A DNA stretch of 9,164 nucleotides from SOIV01 sp964435925 (GCA_964435925.1 CAYTBG010000107.1:1-9164), one strand, 5' to 3'; numbered from the stretch's first letter, positions 1 through 5,856 are shown. Notes: generated from the letters alone by a model not told the origin. Numbers and translations: made by a program.

Positions 1-98
1 AAATTTTTATCAAACTTTTTCATATTTTTAAATTGCGACACAGTCTGAATGACAGTTTTCCCAACAAGATTGATACGTTCCCCCTTGTCACTCGCCAT
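1..98 (-). CDS. Possible N-terminal part of an unidentified protein, running off the left edge
   Basis: An open frame on the minus strand begins with ATG at position 98 and stays open to the left edge (about 32 codons, starting MASDKGERINLVGKTV). It is in the same frame as the EIIA gene to its right, just past that gene's TAA. The openness continues upstream of the ATG to that stop, and many codons have the purine-any-pyrimidine pattern typical of coding DNA, so the true start could lie slightly further right. No Shine-Dalgarno sequence is visible before the ATG. I do not recognise the protein. The complementary plus-strand frame is also open from the edge to about position 126, so the strand is not certain. 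If real, it would be the next gene in a minus-strand unit with the EIIA gene. Confidence 0.28.
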   Translation of the reverse strand, partial: MASDKGERINLVGKTVIQTVSQFKNMKKFDKN

Positions 99-131
99 GA
101 CAAGATCTATGCTAATTTCAAAGTTTAATAA

Positions 132-947
132 TTATATCTTTTTATTCTTGGAAGCAACCATGAATTTGCCGCAGTTTTCACAGACATAAATATCGTTGCT
201 TCCCTCTATTGCTGAGCCCAATCCCGTGGCCACATTGATATTGCAGCCTTGACAAACACCTCCATCCACCTCAACCACGGCAAATCCGTATCTTTCCATT
301 AGCCTGTCAAACCTGTCCACCAGAGCCTCATCGAGTTCCTGGCGAATCAAACTAGCCTGCTCTTTGAGTTTTTTCCGCTGCTCTTTTTTTGCCTTTTTCT
401 TTTTTATTTCGATTTCTTGAAGCTTCATCAGAAGGCTGCCTCGGCTGATAATTGTATCCTCTTGGGGCAGCCTCAGTGCTATTTCTGAGAGAACTCCATG
501 CAGCTCTGACTTATTCTTGGATCCAAAGACTCTCTGTCTGAATCCCGGGTACCTCAAGAATTTGGCCAACCCAGCAAACAGATGATTGAAAAGGCCAGGA
601 AGAGAAGGATTCCAAACAATAAGTATAATAAGATGGACTTTTTTGTGGTCAACGGAATCAAAGCTAACTCCGGCCTTAGATTTCCCTACGGCGATAGCTA
701 TTTCCCCTTCAGTATCCACACGGGCATGGGGAAGAGCCACATTGTGCCCAAGCCCTGTGGATTCCAGTCTTTCTCTATCAATAATCCGGGTCAAAATGAG
801 CTTTTTATTTTCGACAAGCTTTTGCTTGACTAAAACATCCAGCAGTTCTTCGATAGCCTGAATTTTATCCTTGGCTTTAAGGTTGAAAATAATTTGAGAA
901 GGCTGGAGAAAATCTGAAAAATGCGAGTTTTTAAGAAGACCTTTCAT
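132..947 (-). CDS. PTS EIIA (fructose/nitrogen type) domain fused to a C4 zinc ribbon
   Basis: The 271-residue protein has two parts. Residues about 10-160 match the PTS EIIA type 2 fold (FruA/PtsN class): a start like KAKDKIQAIEELLDVLV and the active-site segment TGLGHNVALPHARV, where His74 is the expected phospho-acceptor and His68 is also conserved. Residues about 172-215 form a very Lys/Glu/Arg-rich helix, probably a coiled coil. A C-terminal zinc ribbon follows with CxxC pairs at Cys232/Cys235 and Cys256/Cys259. A lone EIIA without EIIB/EIIC is typical of regulatory rather than transport PTS proteins, and the ribbon suggests contact with nucleic acid or another protein. It is probably cytoplasmic, since no signal peptide or membrane segment is seen. 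The start is the only Met near the domain boundary; there is no clear Shine-Dalgarno, and a possible extended -10 box lies close upstream. The domains are secure; the cellular role is inferred. Confidence 0.88.
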   Translation of the reverse strand: MKGLLKNSHFSDFLQPSQIIFNLKAKDKIQAIEELLDVLVKQKLVENKKLILTRIIDRERLESTGLGHNVALPHARVDTEGEIAIAVGKSKAGVSFDSVDHKKVHLIILIVWNPSLPGLFNHLFAGLAKFLRYPGFRQRVFGSKNKSELHGVLSEIALRLPQEDTIISRGSLLMKLQEIEIKKKKAKKEQRKKLKEQASLIRQELDEALVDRFDRLMERYGFAVVEVDGGVCQGCNINVATGLGSAIEGSNDIYVCENCGKFMVASKNKKI

Positions 948-960
948 ATATTCTATTTAT

Positions 961-969
961 ATTTTAACA
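961..969 (-). promoter_or_regulatory. Possible extended -10 promoter element for the EIIA-zinc ribbon gene
   Basis: Read on the minus strand this is TGTTAAAAT, a TGn extended -10 with a TAAAAT hexamer. It would place transcription start only a few bases before the ATG at 947, giving a very short leader, consistent with the absence of a Shine-Dalgarno there. A TTGAGA lies upstream but with a short 15-bp spacer. The region is AT-rich, so chance is a real alternative. Confidence 0.3.
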
Positions 970-1103
970 TAAAAATCATCATCTCAAAAGACTTTATAAA
1001 ATTAAAAAGTTAAAATTTGAATATAACATCTTTAACCTGTGGATTAGAGAAATTGGGAGACGTGGGGACTGCGCTCATTTTTAAACACAAAAATCACGGT
1101 TTA

Positions 1104-1172
1104 GATGAATCAAGCCCCTACAATAAATCCTACAAAATGAATAAGATAGGTCTGATGAATCAAGCCCCTACA
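1104..1172. repeat. Two direct 19-bp repeats 50 bp apart, half-copies of a REP-like element
   Basis: GATGAATCAAGCCCCTACA occurs exactly at 1104-1122 and 1154-1172. On the minus strand it reads TGTAGGGGCTTGATTCATC. This is the outer arm of TGTAGGGGC-type palindromic repeats scattered in many bacterial genomes: the GGGGCTTGAT arm would pair with ATCAAGCCCC, but only the first three bases of that second arm are present. Both copies therefore look like single arms or truncated elements. The copies are exact, but the match to a known repeat class is from memory. Confidence 0.7.
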
Positions 1173-1190
1173 GAATATGTTTAGCTTTTT

Positions 1191-2225
1191 TTAGCGGAGA
1201 ATGAATCCTTCCCGCAGAGGATCTTCCGGGTCAATCAAAAATTCGTGGCTTCCGGTGATGTAAGCTGAGCCCTCTACCTCAGGGATGACTGCAGGGTAAG
1301 GGCCGAAGGTGGTGGTCTCGACAATCCGCCCGGCAAAGCGCGTCCCGATGATGCTCTCGATGACTACAGGCTGGTTTAGATCAATCTCGCCACGAGCACG
1401 GAGCAAGGCAAGCCGGCCGCTGACACCAGTACCGGTAGGAGATCGATCTACCTCTCCCTCGGCAAAAATGCACACATTGCGGCTGTGTGCTCCTTGAGCC
1501 TGGGGAGGAGCGATGAATATGGTTCCATAGAGGAAGTTTAGATCTTCTTCAAAGGGGTGAACGACAGGCGAACTCTCCATCACTGCCTGTTTGATAGCCC
1601 TACCCTTTTCTATAAGAGCGCGGTATGCCTCTGGCTTGCAGACCAAGCCAACATCCTCAGCCTTCACATAGACATAAAACGCTCCACCAAAAGCTATGTC
1701 ATAGTTAACTTTGCCCAAGCCCGGCACCTGAACAACCTTATCCATGGCAAAGGCAAAGGAGGGGACATTTTGGAAAGAGACACTTTTAATCCGATCATTC
1801 GCCATTTTGGCCTGAGCAGTGACGAGTCCTGAAGGCGTATCAATTTTTACGGTGGCCACAGGCTCGCTTCTTGGCAGAATGCCAGTCTCCAGGGCAACTG
1901 TTGTTAGGCCAATGATGCCGTGACCACACATAGTACTGAAGCCTTCGTTGTGCATGAACAGGACACCAAGGTCAGCTTCCGGCGTTACGGGAGGAGTCAG
2001 GAGGCAGCCGTACATATCAGCATGACCCCTGGGCTCCCACATAAGAGCTTTTCGAAGGTGATCCAGGTTCTCCTTTATGTAGCGGCGACGAACCAGGATA
2101 GTTTCTCCTGGCACATCAGGAAAACCTCCTGTAATAATCCGCAATGGCTCGCCTTCTGTATGAACATCTATCGTGGTTATTTTCAGCCAATTATCAGGGG
2201 GTGACCAGTGATTCATCTTTTCCAT
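1191..2225 (-). CDS. Proline racemase family protein, probable trans-3-hydroxy-L-proline dehydratase
   Basis: The 344-residue protein has the full length and fold signature of the proline racemase family. The first catalytic site is conserved as MCGHGIIGLTTVALETG with Cys100. At the second site, where proline racemases and 4-hydroxyproline epimerases have Cys (SPCGTG), this protein has DRSPTGTGVSGRLALL with Thr264. Cys/Thr is the pattern of trans-3-hydroxy-L-proline dehydratases (human L3HYPDH and bacterial relatives), which remove water from trans-3-hydroxy-L-proline to give delta1-pyrroline-2-carboxylate. The N-terminal ITTIDVHTEGEPLRI is also typical. The start is fixed by a strong AAAGGAGG six bases before the ATG; a second Met at residue 4 lacks such spacing. 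The gene diverges from the dehydrogenase/LarA pair, pointing to hydroxylated amino- or hydroxy-acid breakdown. Family is certain; the dehydratase call rests on Thr264. No reductase for the product is in the window. Confidence 0.9.
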   Translation of the reverse strand: MEKMNHWSPPDNWLKITTIDVHTEGEPLRIITGGFPDVPGETILVRRRYIKENLDHLRKALMWEPRGHADMYGCLLTPPVTPEADLGVLFMHNEGFSTMCGHGIIGLTTVALETGILPRSEPVATVKIDTPSGLVTAQAKMANDRIKSVSFQNVPSFAFAMDKVVQVPGLGKVNYDIAFGGAFYVYVKAEDVGLVCKPEAYRALIEKGRAIKQAVMESSPVVHPFEEDLNFLYGTIFIAPPQAQGAHSRNVCIFAEGEVDRSPTGTGVSGRLALLRARGEIDLNQPVVIESIIGTRFAGRIVETTTFGPYPAVIPEVEGSAYITGSHEFLIDPEDPLREGFILR

Positions 2226-2231
2226 TGCCAG

Positions 2232-2239
2232 CCTCCTTT
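2232..2239 (-). promoter_or_regulatory. Strong Shine-Dalgarno of the hydroxyproline dehydratase gene
   Basis: On the minus strand this is AAAGGAGG with six bases to the ATG at 2225. It selects that ATG over the in-frame ATG three codons later. Confidence 0.85.
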
Positions 2240-2257
2240 AAAAATGGAAAAAGGACG

Positions 2258-2308
2258 GAAAAAGGGGATACGCTGCTTAAATGAAAAAAGTAGCCTGTCC
2301 CCTTTTTC
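2258..2308. repeat. REP-like long imperfect hairpin in the divergent intergenic region
   Basis: The arms GAAAAAGGGGA (2258-2268) and TCCCCTTTTTC (2298-2308) are exact reverse complements. Inside them GCTGCTT (2272-2278) pairs with AAGTAGC (2288-2294) with one G-T pair, leaving a short A-rich loop. It has the form of a dispersed REP/BIME or MITE-like element with an AAAAGGGGACAGGCTACTTTT-like half. Because one arm ends in a T-run on each strand, it could also act as a bidirectional terminator or insulate the divergent units. Only one copy is in this window. Confidence 0.7.
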
Positions 2309-2372
2309 TTTACTTTTTCTTTATCAGAGGTTATGGTGCCGATAAGACCAAGATCCATGTTCATTTGCTCTT

Positions 2373-2397
2373 TTTTTATAACTACAAGTAATAAAAA
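2373..2397. promoter_or_regulatory. Palindromic operator-like site 1 upstream of the dehydrogenase
   Basis: The arms TTTTTATAAC (2373-2382) and GTAATAAAAA (2388-2397) are inverted with one mismatch around a 5-bp spacer TACAA. It shares its core TTTATAAC-N5-GTnATAAA with site 2, whose equivalent position is 41 bp downstream. Two copies of the same odd-spaced palindrome point to a binding site for a dimeric regulator not encoded in the window. The AT-richness of the arms lowers the certainty. Confidence 0.5.
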
Positions 2398-2414
2398 TTG
2401 CCACTTTCGTCAAA

Positions 2415-2437
2415 ATTTATAACTGTACGTTATAAAT
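2415..2437. promoter_or_regulatory. Perfect palindromic operator-like site 2, overlapping the likely promoter
   Basis: ATTTATAAC (2415-2423) and GTTATAAAT (2429-2437) are perfect 9-bp inverted arms around TGTAC. The right arm contains TATAAA (2431-2436), which could be a -10 box, with TCGTCA (2407-2412) as a weak -35 at 18 bp. TATGAT (2437-2442) is another -10 candidate. A protein bound here would cover the promoter of the dehydrogenase/LarA unit, so repression is the simplest model. Confidence 0.55.
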
Positions 2438-2475
2438 ATGATATATTATTGAATCTGGAGTTAAAAGGAAAAAAG

Positions 2476-3744
2476 ATGAATGAGCTGAAAGAAAAAGCAA
2501 GAGCGCTTATTGATGAATTCAAGGGAAAAAACTATATCTACGGAATCGATTGCCTGGAGAGAATCGGCGAGCTCTCAGTACCTTTTGGAAAAAAAGCTCT
2601 TTTAATCACAAATCTGCAAACGCGCGACCCTCACAGCTACCATAATATTTTCGAATCCCTGGTCGATTCTGGATTGGAAATTGCGGGGCCCTTTCCATCT
2701 GCTCAGCCAAACTCTCCGAAAGAAGACGTTTGGAGGATAAAAGAGGAAATTCTACGAGAGAAACCTGACTTTGTCCTTGTCGCCTCAGGTGGCTCTGGAA
2801 TCGATGCTACGAAAGCAGCTGTTGTCCTGGCAATATTAGATGGCGACATTGAAGATTACTTCGGTATAGGGAAAGTGACTGAAAAATTAGCCGCAGAAGG
2901 AAAAAAACTTCTTCCCTGTGTTGCCGTCCAGACTGCCTCAGGCTCTTCAGCCCACCTGACAAAATACTCCAACATAACTGATCTCAAGATAAACCAGAAA
3001 AAGATTATTGTTGATGAAGCTGTTATCCCTCCAAGAGCTCTTTTTGATTATGGTCTTACAAAATCCATGTCAACCTCATTCACCTCAGATGGCGCCTTTG
3101 ATGGTCTGGCCCACTGCCTCGAAGTTTACTACGGCGCAAGTCCTGAATCATTCGAGAAAGCCCAGGAAATTGCGCTGACTGGGATCGAGCTTATTGTCTC
3201 TTCTATAGAAAAGGCTGCGGCCGAACCTTTTGATATAGAAGCCAGAGAAACCCTTGGCTTAGGAACTGACCTCGGCGGTTATGCCATCATGGTGGGCGGA
3301 ACGAACGGCGCTCACATCACAAGTTTCTCTTTGGTGGATATTCTCAGTCATGGTCGAGCCTGCGCCTTGCTTAATCCTTATTATACGGTCTTTTTTGCTC
3401 CCTCCATCCAGAAACAACTCAAAAAGCTCGCTCATCTCTTTTCAAAATACGGATTGATCGATGAATCATCATTATCCCTTGATGGACGAGAATTAGGCCT
3501 GGCAGTGGCTAAAGCCCTCATTGCTTTGAGCAAGCGCGTTGGCTATCCGACAACCCTTGGTGAAATCGAAGGAATGAGCAGGGCTCACATAGAAAGAGCA
3601 CTCCAAGGAGCCAAGAATCCACAGCTTGAGACAAAACTCAAAAATATGCCTGTTCCCTTGACTGCTGACATGGTGGACGAATACATGAAGCCCATCCTGG
3701 AAGCTGCGCTGAATGGAGATTTCAGTCTAATAAAAAACCTTTAA
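2476..3744 (+). CDS. Iron-containing alcohol dehydrogenase
   Basis: The 422-residue protein belongs to the group III (iron-type) alcohol dehydrogenases, NAD(P)-dependent enzymes that interconvert alcohols and aldehydes or ketones. The nucleotide-binding GGSGIDATKA lies at residues 105-114. The four metal ligands can be placed at Asp209 and His213 (FDGLAHCLEVYYG), His280 (NGAHITSF) and His292 (LSHGRACALLNP). The two late histidines are 12 residues apart, against 14 in FucO-type enzymes (from memory), so this is a divergent subfamily and the substrate cannot be read off. The ATG at 2476 is chosen because AAAAGGA lies six bases upstream and MNELKEKARALIDEF begins the domain. An in-frame upstream TTG at 2398 would add 26 residues but runs through the palindromic operator. 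The LarA-family gene follows after 78 bp on the same strand, so an operon acting on a hydroxy acid or alcohol is likely. Confidence 0.92.
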   Translation: MNELKEKARALIDEFKGKNYIYGIDCLERIGELSVPFGKKALLITNLQTRDPHSYHNIFESLVDSGLEIAGPFPSAQPNSPKEDVWRIKEEILREKPDFVLVASGGSGIDATKAAVVLAILDGDIEDYFGIGKVTEKLAAEGKKLLPCVAVQTASGSSAHLTKYSNITDLKINQKKIIVDEAVIPPRALFDYGLTKSMSTSFTSDGAFDGLAHCLEVYYGASPESFEKAQEIALTGIELIVSSIEKAAAEPFDIEARETLGLGTDLGGYAIMVGGTNGAHITSFSLVDILSHGRACALLNPYYTVFFAPSIQKQLKKLAHLFSKYGLIDESSLSLDGRELGLAVAKALIALSKRVGYPTTLGEIEGMSRAHIERALQGAKNPQLETKLKNMPVPLTADMVDEYMKPILEAALNGDFSLIKNL

Positions 3745-3822
3745 ACAAAAGCGCAAAGTCCAATGCGAAAAGGTCAAGACACAAAGCATAACAAATAGCA
3801 TGGAGTAAGCAGCAAAAACGAA
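3745..3822. other. 78-bp gap between dehydrogenase and LarA-family gene
   Basis: No terminator with a T-run and no clear promoter were found, which favours co-transcription. GGAG at 3802-3805 is the best Shine-Dalgarno-like sequence but sits 17 bases before the GTG start, longer than usual. Confidence 0.4.
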
Positions 3823-5202
3823 GTGAAAAAAATGAAAGAAGTCATCCTGAATTTAGGTCATAGTAATTTTCCGGTAAGAGTTCCTGTGCACACCGATATC
3901 TTTCCCATGGGAAAAGCTCTGCCTCTCTCTAACCCTGAGGAAAAAATCCGGAATGCTCTCGCAAATCCTCTAAACAGTCCTCCTATCAGGACATTGGTGA
4001 GTCAAAAACTTAAAGCTAATCCTAAATCAAAAGCGGTTGTGGTTATTTCAGACAACACCCGCCCGGTTCCGTATAAGGGAGAATCAGGCATCCTTTTTCC
4101 TCTCGTTGACGAAATGATAAAATCCGGAATCCCACCTTCCCAGATTCTACTTCTTGTGTCTACAGGAATCCACCGGCCGATGAATGAGGCAGAACTCAGG
4201 GAAATGCTTGATCCGCGAATCTTTACGCTCGGCCTTCAAATAATCAATCATGATAGCAGAAAATCCAGTGATTTTGTCTCCGTAGGCAAGACAGAACTCG
4301 GCGGTGAAATTCTTCTTAATCGTTACTATGTGGAAAGCGATTTGAAAATTCTTACCGGTCTTGTCGAAAGCCACTTCATGGCCGGAGCTTCGGGAGGAAG
4401 AAAGTCCATCTGCCCTGGTCTTCTTTCAGAATCCTCAACCTATATCCTTCACAGTGGGCCTGTACTCGCTTCCCCAAAAGCAGCGGATTTAATCCTCGAA
4501 GGAAATCCTGTTCATGAAGAAGCACTCAAAGTGGCAAGAATGGCCGGCTGCGATATGATAGTCAATGCCACTCTCGACTCAAACTACAGACTAACAGGAA
4601 TCTTTGCGGGCCATATGGAGTCCGCCCATTTAGCAGCCGTTCGGAAACTCCGAACCTGGGCTGAAATCCCTGTCAAGAAAGAATACGACCTTGTGCTTAG
4701 TCATGCAGGCTTTGTAGGAGTCAATCACTACCAGGCAGCCAAAGGAGCCCTGACATGCATTCCGCTGCTAAAGAAGGATGGGATCTGTGTTCTGGCTGCA
4801 CAGCACACAGATCCTGATCCCGTAGGGGGAGCCAACTACAAAAGAATGAGCCGGCTTCTTGGAGAATTGGGTGAAAAAAAATTCATGGAGATGATACTTG
4901 ATCCATCCTGGATTTTTGTCCCCGAGCAGTGGGAGGCCCAGATGTGGGCCCGGCTTTTCAAAAAAATTCCTCCTGAAGACCTCATCTACTGCTCTCTTGA
5001 AATTCCTGAAGAATCTTTTTCCTGGCTTCCGGGAACAGATGCCAGAACATTGGCCCCGAAGGCGAAAACCCTCAAGGAACTGGTGGAAATGTCCTTTGCC
5101 TGGGCAGTAGAGAAGCTCCGCCTCCGTTTGGACAGAGAGCCTCAAATCGCCTTCCTACCCGATGGCCCTTACGGCATTCCTGTAGCAGGTAACAAGAAGT
5201 AA
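3823..5202 (+). CDS. LarA-family nickel-dependent racemase/epimerase (DUF2088)
   Basis: The 459-residue protein is a LarA homologue, the family that racemises lactate and other 2-hydroxy acids with the nickel-pincer (NPN) cofactor. Key residues align by motif: DNTRP with Asp77 and Arg80; His117 in STGIHRPM; His184 and Lys194 in ESHFMAGASGGRKSICPG (Lys194 would carry the covalent cofactor); His210; and Tyr303, Gln304 and Lys307 in NHYQAAKGAL. The active site thus appears complete. It is somewhat longer than Lactiplantibacillus LarA (about 424 residues from memory), mainly at the C-terminus. The start is taken as GTG at 3823; an ATG at 3832 is an alternative, and neither has a well-placed Shine-Dalgarno. 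LarB, LarC and LarE, needed to build the cofactor, are not in the window. The preceding alcohol dehydrogenase suggests a substrate other than plain lactate; many LarA homologues act on other hydroxy acids. Confidence 0.9.
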   Translation: MKKMKEVILNLGHSNFPVRVPVHTDIFPMGKALPLSNPEEKIRNALANPLNSPPIRTLVSQKLKANPKSKAVVVISDNTRPVPYKGESGILFPLVDEMIKSGIPPSQILLLVSTGIHRPMNEAELREMLDPRIFTLGLQIINHDSRKSSDFVSVGKTELGGEILLNRYYVESDLKILTGLVESHFMAGASGGRKSICPGLLSESSTYILHSGPVLASPKAADLILEGNPVHEEALKVARMAGCDMIVNATLDSNYRLTGIFAGHMESAHLAAVRKLRTWAEIPVKKEYDLVLSHAGFVGVNHYQAAKGALTCIPLLKKDGICVLAAQHTDPDPVGGANYKRMSRLLGELGEKKFMEMILDPSWIFVPEQWEAQMWARLFKKIPPEDLIYCSLEIPEESFSWLPGTDARTLAPKAKTLKELVEMSFAWAVEKLRLRLDREPQIAFLPDGPYGIPVAGNKK

Positions 5203-5433
5203 CTGCAGTTTGAAGTAAATAAAACCGAAAAATGGAAAAAGCGAAGGGACGACAAAAAAAGTAATTTGCAGGAGCTATGATAAACGGACGAGTATAGGAT
5301 TTGATCTGGCAAGTCCAGCCTCTGCCCAACCGTGCTTCCTTTCTTTGTATCTTTCAACTGACAAAATAAACCCAAATTCATCGTCATTTCTTATTAAAGC
5401 GGAAACCGTACTCACAGAGAAACATCCACAAAC
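5203..5433. other. Intergenic region at the left border of the AT-rich island
   Basis: About 230 bp separate the LarA-family gene from the palindrome upstream of the two-gene unit. I see no supported gene, tRNA, attachment-site duplication or T-run terminator. Small frames on the minus strand here lack Shine-Dalgarno signals and recognisable motifs. The composition becomes more AT-rich to the right. Confidence 0.4.
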
Positions 5434-5466
5434 AATATATACTTGACAACTAGTCAAGCATATATT
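5434..5466. promoter_or_regulatory. Near-perfect palindromic operator upstream of the two-gene unit
   Basis: AATATATACTTGAC (5434-5447) and GTCAAGCATATATT (5453-5466) are inverted with 13 of 14 positions paired, around a 5-bp centre AACTA. It covers the predicted promoter and ends ten bases before the first gene's ATG. This is the classic position for autoregulation by a HTH antitoxin; the HTH protein encoded second in this unit is the natural candidate to bind it. Confidence 0.75.
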
Positions 5467-5471
5467 ACTAT
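5443..5471 (+). promoter_or_regulatory. Predicted sigma70-type promoter of the two-gene unit
   Basis: TTGACA (5443-5448) is a perfect -35. TACTAT (5466-5471), after a 17-bp spacer, is a 4/6 -10. Transcription would begin near 5476-5479, at or beside the ATG at 5476, implying a leaderless or nearly leaderless first gene. The -35 is embedded in the left half of the palindrome. Confidence 0.6.
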
Positions 5472-5475
5472 TAAT

Positions 5476-5856
5476 ATGCTTAAGAAAACAAAATTTATTC
5501 AGACGTCTTTTTTAATTCCTTTGCATGAGGATAAGGACATTGGAAATGGCAGGCTTCATCCCGAAACCCGTTGGAAACAGTTTCAAAGGAAACTATATAA
5601 CGCTTTTGGCGCCTGGACCCTTGCTCCAGGCAATTATAAAGGCAGTTACGAAGACCCTGAGACAGGACTGGAAATCTCAGACTTGTCCCGTAAATTCATC
5701 CTTGCAGTTCCGAAAAAAGATTTAAAAAGGCTAAGGGATTTTTTTAAGAAAGAAGGAGCTATTTTTAGACAAAAATATATTTATTTTGAGGTAGCTGGGA
5801 AAGTAGAGCTTCTGGAGGTTAATTATGAAAAGATTCTACGAAACTATAGAAAATGA
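5476..5856 (+). CDS. Uncharacterised 126-aa protein paired with an HTH regulator; candidate toxin
   Basis: I do not recognise an established family with certainty. The small alpha/beta protein begins MLKKTKFIQTSFLIPLHEDK. It contains a central PGNYKGSYEDPETG (residues 51-64) followed by DLSRKFILAVP (69-79), a basic helix around KKDLKRLRDFFKK, and a final strand FRQKYIYFEVAGKVELLEV. The pattern loosely recalls small ferredoxin-like DUF3574-type proteins; this is only an impression. No signal peptide or membrane segment is present. The ATG at 5476 is chosen because the upstream in-frame TTG at 5443 is part of the -35 box; a 5443 start would give 137 residues. No Shine-Dalgarno is seen, consistent with a leaderless transcript. 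The end overlaps the next gene by 32 bp, implying translational coupling. Context (palindromic operator, HTH partner, AT-rich island beside restriction genes) suggests the effector of a toxin-antitoxin-like pair; that role is inference. Confidence 0.75.
   Translation: MLKKTKFIQTSFLIPLHEDKDIGNGRLHPETRWKQFQRKLYNAFGAWTLAPGNYKGSYEDPETGLEISDLSRKFILAVPKKDLKRLRDFFKKEGAIFRQKYIYFEVAGKVELLEVNYEKILRNYRK
5814..5818 (+). promoter_or_regulatory. Shine-Dalgarno of the HTH gene, inside the upstream gene
   Basis: GGAGG lies six bases before the ATG at 5825 and within the coding sequence of the preceding gene. It fixes the start and supports coupled or enhanced translation of the second gene relative to the poorly led first gene, as expected when an antitoxin must be in excess. 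Confidence 0.75.

Larger units (their letters stand above)
948..1190. other. 243-bp intergenic region with repeats between two minus-strand genes
   Basis: No gene is seen here. The left third is AT-rich and probably holds the promoter of the EIIA gene. Around 1051-1080 is a GGGAGACGTGGGGACT-type stretch that resembles a worn piece of a GGGGAC-type dispersed repeat, but no second arm was found. The right part holds two direct copies of a 19-bp repeat, listed separately. No convincing terminator with a T-run follows the dehydratase gene on the minus strand. Confidence 0.5.

Noticed and set aside
582..861. Plus-strand frames opposite the EIIA gene
   Set aside because: They are complementary to the conserved EIIA domain and show no independent motifs or ribosome sites.
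1104..1172. Miniature CRISPR array
   Set aside because: Only two 19-bp repeats with a single spacer are present, there are no cas genes, and the repeat matches one arm of a dispersed palindromic element.
2398..2475. TTG start at 2398 for the dehydrogenase, giving 448 residues
   Set aside because: It would translate through the perfect palindrome and the likely promoter, while the ATG at 2476 has a good Shine-Dalgarno six bases upstream and begins the family domain.
3738..3782. Possible terminator after the dehydrogenase gene (ACCTTT...AAAGGT)
   Set aside because: The arms are short with a long loop and no T-run follows; co-transcription with the LarA-family gene is more likely.
4768..5145. 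Minus-strand 125-codon frame inside the LarA-family gene
   Set aside because: It is antisense to a well-supported gene with conserved motifs and is Cys/Arg/Phe-rich without a family pattern, so it is a shadow.
5275..5457. Minus-strand 60-codon frame in the intergenic region before the HTH unit
   Set aside because: Its start lies inside the palindrome, there is no ribosome site, and no recognisable motif was found; a remnant cannot be excluded.
5443..5475. Upstream TTG start at 5443 for the 126-aa protein, giving 137 residues
   Set aside because: The TTG is the -35 box of the predicted promoter and lies in the operator; the extra residues have no ribosome site and add nothing recognisable.
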